Source of the DNA: Eutreptiella sp. 'Long Island Sound 2002'
Taxonomy: Eukaryota; Euglenozoa; Euglenophyceae; Eutreptiales; Eutreptiaceae
Direction: 5' to 3'
NCBI GenBank assembly: GCA_964036045.1
Contig: OZ038384.1
Span: 27,447,771-27,511,770 of the forward strand
Length of the DNA stretch: 64,000 nt
The notes under the pieces were generated by a model that did no database searches, was not told the DNA's origin, and worked only from the letters and a program-made list of their open reading frames with translations. The position numbers and the translations under genes are program-made. This document shows positions 56,155-64,000 of this stretch, in pieces (position 1 is the stretch's first letter; each line of letters begins with the position of its first letter).

Positions 56155-59100
56155 TCATTTTGAGAAATCGTCGCTGATTTCGTTGCCAACAAAATTGGCA
56201 TCCCCTTTAATCCACAGAACGTGGAGTAGGTTGACGATGAGACGTAGGGCGCTGTGCGCTGCGATGGTCCAGGTTTCGTCTCGGAAAGGGCTGGGCTCAA
56301 AGGCCTGGAATTTCTGGAGGCTGGACACCACCTGATCGTTGTCGATCAAGAGACACACTTCGTACTGTGAGAACTCCCTGTGAATCCAGCGTATGCCTGC
56401 TATCGCCCCCCAGAACTCCGAACCCAGGGAAGAAGGATGTGGTGAGGACAGGCACAGAACTCTGGTCGTGTCGTCTGGCAGGAAGGCCGTGATGGCGGCC
56501 GCATGGCCGGATTCACCGGATGATCCATTAGCATAGAGCCACACACGTTGCAAGCCGGCTGCCGGCGGTCTGGTTAGTGCTTGTGAGGCATCGTGGCAGC
56601 CCCACTCGATGAGAGATTTCTCTTCTAGGTAGTGCTGTACCTGAAGAGCAAAGAGATGGCCGTGTCGACTGGCCCCTAACGCGCGTGCGTTGTGCGGTGG
56701 CGTTGGGGGTTCGGGGATGGTTGCTTGAGGGCGCAAAAATTCAGGGACCAGCTGAAAGTGGGAAGGGCGGGAGTAATCCATGAAGGCTTGGCATGGCATG
56801 TGCATGGTATAAGATGTGTGGAAGTCCACAGAGTAGATCCCGTCGTGGAACGAAACATTGGCCCACTTGGAAGTGGCCTCGGTCACGCTACCTGTGGCCT
56901 GCCCTGACTTGAATTCGACGGTTAGTTGGGTACCAGGTTTTAGATCCTGAATGGCTGTAGGTCTCCACGGGCCTATGCTGTGGAATGAAATGCCCAGGGG
57001 GTGAATAGAATCCATGAAAGAGTTCTGAATGGGATCTGACCCCCTTTGATTTGCGCTAAGAATGGACTGGACGTATAAAGGATCAACTGATTTCGGGGCA
57101 AGGCCGCAGCGGACCCAAAGGCCATAGTCCACAGTCGCAACGTGGACGCAGTGCGGTAGGAATTTCATGCCTGATCCTCCTTTTGGGCGGGCTGCGAAAC
57201 GGTCTTTGGGAGAGACCAGGCGTGTGATGCTCTGAGATGCAACGCCTGCCCAGATGAGGGACTGCAGCTTTTCGAGCTGGTCGGGGGAAAGGGAGTGGGT
57301 GATTAGGCGGTAGGCGAGTGCCGGGACCAACTGTGAATTCGTCAGGCGGACCTTTTCACTTAGCGTATTAGGCAGGGGAGAGAGTCGGGCAAAAAAACTC
57401 TGGATCTCCGCTTGGAGCATGTGAAACAGGCCCTTTGCTTGGTGGTGTGTAAAAAGATATACCCCGAAGTATTTATAGCACGTGTGAGGGCGCCTCTTTT
57501 TTTTTATGTAAGTGAGGAATTGAGAGCCTCTGGGAGTCAGGAATTCTTTTTGGGGTGCTGTGCCATTAGCGTGGACTTCGGTTTTGGACACCTTCATGTC
57601 CAAACTCCAAGTCCTGGCAGGACCATCGAAGTAGTTGAGACTGTTTTGGATGTAGACGACATCCTCACTTTTGATGAGGATGTCGTCGATGTAAGCGCGG
57701 TGGCTTGTGCGAGCTTTTGCGCGAGGGGGGGGGCACCGTGGCAAAAAAATGGTGGGAGAGGGAGTTGAGGTAGAGGGTGAAAAGTAGGGGAGAGAGGGGA
57801 CATCCTTGCCGGAGGCCCCTGGTTTGAAGGTAGGCATGGGGGGTGCGGCCATTGATTATGGGGCTGACTTGAGGGGAGGAGTATAACTGTTTTATGAGAG
57901 AAATAGTGGAAGTGGAGAAAATCGGCCCGTTCCAGAACGGTCCAGAGTGTGCCATGAAGCACGCAATTAAGGGCCTTGTTGAAATTGATGAATAGCGAGT
58001 AGCTCTTCTTCGATTTAGCATAGAGGGCCTTGAGGTGATACAGATGATCAGCGCATTGGTGACCGGGAAGGCCGCCCCGCTGAATTTCCGAAAGGATGTC
58101 GTGTGCAAACACTTGCGAGCGCAGGTGTTTGCAGGCAAAAGTGGCCAGGAGTTTGTAGATGCAGTTCAAGAGGGCAATAGGATGGTAATTTAAGGGGGAG
58201 AAGGGGTCAGCCTTCTTATATAGTAAACAGCTTTTTGCACGTAGCCAATGCGGCCGTAGCGGCCAATGGAGGAAGGGGTTTAAAATGCAGTGGAAAAACG
58301 TTGGATGCGTTCTTGACACAGGGCCAGGATGTAGTTGGTTGTTTTGTCCGGACCCCCGGCTTTTGATGGCTTGCTGTGCTTTAGGTTGCTCTGAAACTCC
58401 TGCCAGGACACAGATGGTATGTGCTCGCTTTTGACAGAAACAGGGCATGTGGGGGAGTGACACACAACTTCGTCAACGAAGTCCCTGGGGGGGCTATAAT
58501 CCGGATGTCCACCAAGATGAAGCAGGGTGTCCCAAAAAAACTTTGCTACATCAGCTGGGTCATTTAGGAGCTCCCCGGTATTTGGATTCTTGACGACAAG
58601 AGGTTCCAGGTCTTTAGGGCACAAAGTGCGGGCGACGGTGCTTTTCATCTGGACCCCCCGGACCAGACTACTGCGAAGCTTCCTTTTCGCTTTGGTTTCA
58701 TCTGAGGAACGTAAAGTGTTTACCACGGACGGGACTTCAGCAATGTGCTCAGGAAATCCCTGGGACGAAGGAGGCGGGGGTAGAGCGTAGTAGTTTCCTG
58801 AGCTTGACACAGCCCTCTTGGTCCTTGCGCTGTGGATTCGGACGCGTGTTTTTGTGGAACGCCGACCCAACCTGCATAAGGAGACAATCAGTGGCAGTGA
58901 TGATCTCATCCAATGAAGCGCTGGCAGGGACGTCTTGGAGGTCCTGGCACCAGTCGGAGATTCGCTGTATACCTTTGGTGAACTGTTGTTTTTCGTCGTT
59001 GAAAAGTTTCCGGAAAATGCACGGGGGGAGTGGGGGCTGAGACAGAAGAAGTGGAGAGGGGCACTGGAAAACAGCAGCCACTGGGTGGTGGTCAGAAATG
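56155..59100 (-). pseudogene. LINE endonuclease end, RT and RNase H, multiply frameshifted
   Basis: Reads through at least four frame changes. Recognisable pieces: S-D-H-H-P-V (endonuclease end); S-K-A-G-G-P-D-K (RT entry, ~58350); C-L-L-Y-K-K-A-D and N-Y-H-P-I-A-L-L-N (~58200); motif A as L-F-I-N-F-N-K-A-L, with Asn at the usual catalytic Asp; G-L-R-Q-G-C-P-L-S-P-L-L (~57800); catalytic Y-I-D-D (~57680), intact. The last frame (57852-56155) ends with an RNase H domain: Y-A-N-G-S-S where T-D-G-S is usual (first Asp lost), S-E-F-W-G-A, L-I-D-N-D and a closing S-D-D. The RT and RNase H could not function as they stand. Confidence 0.9.
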
Positions 59101-59283
59101 GTGAAGGCAAGGACCCTGTGGCAGCCGCCTTAGCTTCCGTCGTGTCCTCGATGCCCCGTCCCAAACTACACCTACCCCAGGGATGGAAGTGGCTAATGCC
59201 AAGGTCAAGGCCTGGAGAAGAGCGGCGAGGAAAGGAAAGGGGAAGGATGCGCCTTTGAAAACGATGTTTGGAGCTACTTGAGG

Positions 59284-59671
59284 CGAGGAGACGTTCGAGA
59301 TACCTCACGGCGAAACGGACTGGTCGTTGTCGGCCCAATCATCAGAGTGGGAACCCGACTGGGTATCTGGAGAACCTACGCCTCCGGAGGAACCGAAGGA
59401 GCATGAATGCCTGAAACCTGGCCTCAGTCCCAGGGGAGTGGCACCCCAACCTACATGCGTGGATCGAGGTTTGCCCCCACGCGTGGCAGCCCCTAGTCTG
59501 GGTCTCGATGAGACCATTGAGTTGCTTTCCCGGTTCCTGGGCGCAGGCGATGAAGATCCACATCTGAGTGCATTGTCAGCAGCACTCAAGACGAAATTGG
59601 GGCTCTTCGATTTGAAGAAGCCCCCACCTACTATGTCCCCAGGTGTTGAACTACTAACCAGGGACGTGTAG
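59284..59671 (+). CDS. Unknown ORF fragment
   Basis: A plus-strand frame open from just after a TGA (59275-59277) to TAG at 59669-59671, ~130 codons, with no early ATG. The C-terminal half reads like a folded protein (L-D-E-T-I-E-L-L-S-R-F-L-G-A, L-S-A-A-L-K-T-K-L-G-L-F-D-L). It lies between the truncated LINE and the leader of the LTR at 59812 and is antisense to both. It may be the end of another element's ORF or a captured host exon. Confidence 0.3.
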
Positions 59672-59800
59672 AGCTGCAGAGGCATCCGCAGCTCCCCAAT
59701 GGACACCTGTCGTAACCCTTTCCACCCTCGTGTGAGAACTGCGCCTGTCTGTTGTGTAGGTGACACCACAAAGGCTGAGATGAAAGGCTATGGTCTGGCA

Positions 59801-59811
59801 CTCTGCTACCA
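59801..59811 (-). promoter_or_regulatory. Primer-binding site beside LTR 3
   Basis: TGGTAGCAGAG on the minus strand directly inside the LTR at 59812. The sequence after it (tgccagaccatagcc...) does not match the leader of elements 1 and 2, so the internal region on this side is different or rearranged. Confidence 0.85.
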
Positions 59812-62250
59812 TAAAGAAGGTCCCTACCAGGACCGGCCCCTGCTGTACCCCTTCCACCAATTCCTGTCACTCCTATGGTCTTGCTTCTCACCAGGTTCTG
59901 CATGATCTTGCCTTATCCTGCACAATTTCCCACAAAAAATAGTAAAATATGGCTCCTTCACACAAATCCTGATCCCTTGCAATAAACAACTCCCAAGTAC
60001 AATCCAAATCCAATCGATCCACACTGAGGGCTTCCAAGGATGTTTGAGGTCCCGCGTTGACACTCAACAACTCCTTTCAACACACCGGTTGTCTCACGGT
60101 GCACACGGAGACACGGACGTTGGGCATGTACATAGAATTGCACCAATAGAATAAAGCAGGAAGCCCTGAAATTGGCATACGAACACAAATCTAACAAAGT
60201 TGGGAAAAGATGGAAACGTACCCAATCACAGCCATAGACCCCTCATTCCCTGGACTCAAGACCTTCCCTTGACTCGCCAACATGATGCCCTGAACGAAGT
60301 CAAATAAGATGGCTGAATGCTATGTGTCAAACGTCACTACACAAACCCCAAAAATGTGTTCCCTCCCAAGCCTCTAAATCCTAGCCCAATAGGGGAGGTG
60401 GCGTGTCATGGCCTAGAGTGGCACTCAGGACCGTGCCCTACCCTGACATAACTCTGGTTGGACTTGGAGTCGATTCGGCTTGGAGAATTGCCCCATGAAG
60501 ATGACCTCACAACATAGCAAAATTAGGCAAACCACACCATAATGCCCAAAATTCAATTATATACTCAAAAATGCATACGGCAAATGATCAAATGCTCCAT
60601 GCATGTGTCAAACCGGAGGGTAATATACAAGGGTGATATAGCCCAAAGGTCCATGCCCAAGAATATCCCAACATTGGCTCCCAAACCCGTCCGGATATAG
60701 ACATGCCATGCATCACAAGTCAACTCACGAATTTGAGACCCAATTTTGTGAGGCCTCGCCTGCCACGCCAAAGTGACCACGTGATCGGGCATATGGTGAG
60801 GTGCAACACCGAAGCATATGCCAACATATATGCAACATACCATAGTTCACGGATCTCTAGGCACTTTACTGTTAGCCGACCAGTTGAGCACATAAAATAC
60901 AAAAATGAGCATAAAAAGAGGTCAAAAACATGCAAATGTTGCCTAATTCAAGATAATCACAATAGTATATAACTTCGCTCACCCATGGTATCAACATATG
61001 GTTCAAAATACAATTGCTTGGGACCATTTGCAAACAATCCCCCCACTTGGATCCCCACATGGACGCATAGGAACACCTTCGAACCTCCTCACGATACGCA
61101 CCATGAAAATGGGAAAATTGATAGTGGCGCTTGTGGGTTGCTCCGTAAACCTTCCCACATGCACTATATGTGCGGTAGACTTAGTCTAGCGCTATGAAGC
61201 TCACCATTCGGACATGGGCGAAGCCCTTGCCGGTATGACTCCACATATCTTCCTACACACGAAGATATATAACATGGGCGTGAGCATAGCGAAGCACATA
61301 CCATTCATATAACACATACCCTTAAAAGTGGCTCCCACCATGATATGCCATGCCCCCCAATGGACATAACTTCACGTTAAAAATGCGTAGGAACCCAAGG
61401 AAAGTTTCTATGCAACACCAACACTCATGCAGTACACTCGTAAGTTGCATTAAAATATTCGGTTGCATGGTTCAAGAGTTATATATCACTTTCTACCCTC
61501 TTGACCATTATCTCTTGCTACACCGGGCATGTGTAGACATCAAAGGCGTTTGATGCTTCCCAAATTAAGTTGAGACGGAGGCGGTTCAAACCCGATTCTC
61601 AACATTGGAATACCTCGCCGTGAGCCGGAGATATGACCTTTCAAAGTGGCCTCACGAATCCATTTTGTTTCGTCTATATCTCCAAGAAAAATGAAGGGGA
61701 CAACAAAAGGAAGGTTGATTCGTGATCGGGGAAAAATGTAGGACCACCGAAAACCCATCATATCAGTGCAGCTACCTTGAAGTCAAAAATCGGATTCTGA
61801 ATGTCCGAAAAAATCGGATTAATGTTGCGAGTGTATAACATGAAAGTTGCGGAAGCAACGAACCCTTTTCTGATGAAATCTGACCCTTCATCGGGGTTTC
61901 CGCCAAAATATCTGGAAATAACAGTTAACCAATCGGTTACCGCAAAATCGCGAGCAAACTGACAGTCGCCGATACATTGACAATCAGAACGCCTAGCTGA
62001 AAAATTACGGAAACATTATGATAAAAAAACCCTGTTGATTCCTGATATTCTGATATTTAAATCTCAGCCGGCGGCCCCTCGGTATTGAATATGGTCGCTC
62101 ATAGCTGGAATGGCCAAACCTATCACACTATCACATCAGGTTAGGTCAGGTTGATGGGAGAGTATGATATCAGCCAGAGGCGGCTTGCCGGCACATAGAT
62201 ACACACCGAAAGTGACCCCAAGATGGCCATGGGGGTCCGAACCGGCTTCA
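59812..62250 (-). repeat. LTR 3, complete, same family
   Basis: 2439 bp with the family termini (taaagaagg at the left, ggcttca at the right on the plus strand). Unusually it has a PBS on its left and a PPT on its right, so it is positioned as 5' LTR for the left side and 3' LTR for the right side. Confidence 0.93.
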
Positions 62251-62512
62251 CCCCCCTTCTCAGAGCGTTGTATCCGCTCGGAAGTCATTGAAGAGAGGAT
62301 GGGAGGACCCCAATGGGCTCCAACCCCTCCCCCCCATGTCCCAAGGACACATGGAGGCCCGACATACGGCGTAGGCGTCCCCCATGCCCCAAGGGAGGGG
62401 TGAGGACACTCATAATCGGTGGCCTCCGCCATATCCGGTCTCCTCCTGATCTACAACATGGACCAAGGGGATCAAAGATAGAGAAACGTCGCGATCGATC
62501 TAAATACGTATA
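62251..62512 (-). mobile_element. 3' untranslated remnant with PPT of a fourth element copy
   Basis: Starts with the polypurine tract GAGAAGGGGGG (62251-62261, minus strand) and matches the non-coding 3' end of element 1 (12895-13156) up to tacgtata. There it stops abruptly in the middle of the 3' UTR and joins LTR-internal sequence. The remaining internal region, including all of gag-pol, is gone. Confidence 0.85.
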
Positions 62513-64000
62513 AAGCCCCTCCGGATATACACATGCCATGCTTCACAAGTCAACTCATGAGTTTGAGACAAAATTTTGTGAGGCCCCGTGTGCCAAGCCA
62601 AAGCGACCGCGTGATCCGGCATATGGTGAGGTACATGACCAAAGCATATGCCAACATATAAGCAACATACCATAGTTCACGGATCTCTAGGCACTTTACT
62701 GTTAGTCGACCAGTTGAGCACATAAAATACAAAAATGAGCATAAAATGAGGTCAAAAACATGCAAATAATGCCAAATTCAAAGTAATCACAATAGTATAT
62801 AACTTCGCTCACCCATGGTATCAACATATGGTTCAAAACACAATTGCTTGGGACCAATTGCAAACAATCCCCCCACTTGGATCTTCACATGGACGCATGG
62901 GGACACCTCCAAACCTCCTCCCAACACGCACCATGAAAATGGGAAAATTGATAATGGCGCTTGTGGGTCCCTCTGTAAACCTTTCCACATGCACTATATG
63001 TGCGGTAGACTTATTCTAGCGCTATGAAGCTCACCATTCGGACATGGGCGAAGCCCTTGCCACGTATGCCTCCACATATCTTCCTACACACGAAGATATA
63101 TAACATGGGCGTGAGCATAGCGAAGCACATACCATTCATATAACACATACCCTTAAAAGGGGCTCCCACCATGATATGCGGTGCCCCTCCATGGACATAA
63201 CTTCACGTTAAAAATACGTAGGAACCCAAAGAAAGTTTCTATGCAACACCAACACTCATGCGGTACACTCGTAAGTCGCATTACAATATTCGGTTGCATG
63301 GTTCAAGAGTTATATATCACTTTCTACCCTCTTGACCATTATCCCTTGCTACACGGGGCATGTGTAGACATCAAAGGCGTTTGATGCCCTTGAAAATCCA
63401 GTTGAGACCAAGGCGGTTCCAACCCAATTCTCAAAATTGGAATACCTCGCCGTGAGCCGGAGATATGACCTTTCAAAGTGGCCTCACGAATCCATTTTGT
63501 TTCGTCTATATCTCCAAGAAAAATGAAGGAGACAACAAAAGGAAGGTTGATTCGTAATCGGGGAAAGATGTAGGACCACTCAAAACCCATCATATCAAGT
63601 GCGGCGACCTCGAAGTCGAAAATCGGATTCTGAAGGTCTGAAAAAATCAGATGATTTTTGCGAGTGTATAACATGAAAGTTGCGGAAGCAACGAACCCTT
63701 TTCTGATGAAATCTGACCCTTCATCGGGGTTTCCGCCAAAATATCTGGAAATAACAGTTAACCAATCGGTTACCGCAAAATGGCGAGGCAACTGACAGTC
63801 GCTGATACATTGACAATCAGAACGCCTAGCTGAAAAATTACGGAAACATTATGATAAAAAAACCCTGTTGATTCCTGATATTCCGATATATAAATCTCAG
63901 CCGGTGGCGCATCGGTACTGAATATGGCCGCTCATAGCTGGAATGGCCAAACCTATCACACTATCACATCAGGTTAGGTCAGGTGGATGGGAGAGTATGA
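62513..64000 (-). repeat. LTR 4, partial, runs off the window
   Basis: Joins at a point equivalent to ~60683 of LTR 3 (cccctccggatata) and continues in the same orientation, about 90% identical to LTR 3, to the end of the window about 80 bp before its expected end. One side was lost in the rearrangement at 62512. Confidence 0.9.

Larger units (their letters stand above)
54357..59283 (-). mobile_element. Decayed LINE (APE endonuclease, RT, RNase H)
   Basis: Non-LTR retrotransposon on the minus strand. From its 5' side: the very end of an AP-type endonuclease (S-D-H-H-P-V, 59079-59096), a linker, reverse transcriptase in pieces (~58370-57600), thumb/connection, RNase H (~56560-56160), a C-terminal Cys/His motif, and a long proline-rich extension to 54357. 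The endonuclease is 5'-truncated: only ~200 bp precede its end motif before unrelated sequence. The clade could be I- or L1-like with RNase H. I cannot place it further. Confidence 0.9.

Noticed and set aside
1-64000. CRISPR arrays, bacterial operons, rRNA genes
   Set aside because: The direct repeats present are tandem without spacers, or dispersed. Coding content is eukaryotic retroelement-type throughout, and no rRNA core was recognised.

Overview
This is a repeat-dense stretch of nuclear DNA from a eukaryote. There are no operons or bacterial signals. I see chromodomain-bearing Ty3/gypsy LTR retrotransposons, a decayed LINE, a non-autonomous hAT element, satellite-like arrays and a few protein-like host or element fragments. 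The organism cannot be fixed from this window. The retrotransposon primer-binding site TGGTAGCAGAG matches the initiator-Met tRNA of animals and many protists/algae rather than the usual land-plant TGGTATCAGAG. An alga or other protist with a large genome is therefore my best guess, and only that.

Layout. 1-10.4 kb: an unknown minus-strand ORF, then a proline-rich ORF region duplicated as two 953-bp direct copies (1204-2156 and 7423-8375). Between the copies lies a 5.27-kb insert (X) that is almost free of T on the plus strand, holds a 212-bp tandem array with a fold-back, and ends in a (TCAAACC)3 tail. 10.4-36.9 kb: one Ty3/gypsy element (element 1, minus strand, 10444-36927, target duplication CAAG) split by a second copy of the same family (element 2, plus strand, 21006-34188, target duplication CCGG) that inserted into its gag. 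Both have ~2.35-2.45 kb LTRs, PBS, PPT, gag, PR, RT, RNase H, integrase and chromodomain, and both carry private stop codons. A UAG between gag and pol is shared by both copies, with a small hairpin 7 nt downstream, and is a candidate readthrough signal. 37-45.3 kb: a zinc-finger-like ORF remnant, then a ~730-bp repeat present twice. The first copy is interrupted by a 1.2-kb hAT element with a perfect 8-bp target duplication, and the second is the empty site. A degenerate ~195-bp tandem array lies between. 45.7-52.1 kb: a sequence family in three copies. Two of them (870 bp each, 47260-48129 and 51191-52060) flank a second T-poor, GC-rich insert (X') that ends in (CCTA)n, the same architecture as X. 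54.0-59.3 kb: a minus-strand LINE with the endonuclease end motif, RT broken over several frames, RNase H, a C-terminal zinc motif and a long open 3' extension. 59.8-64 kb: a further complete LTR of the same Ty3/gypsy family with a PBS on one side and a PPT on the other, followed by a partial LTR that runs off the window.

The two strongest candidates for something undescribed are the X/X' insert class (about 0.9-kb flanking duplications, microsatellite 3' tails, T-depleted sense strand) and the shared in-frame gag-UAG-pol junction. Coordinates of LTRs, target duplications and duplications were read directly from the sequence. Identities quoted are hand counts over short stretches.
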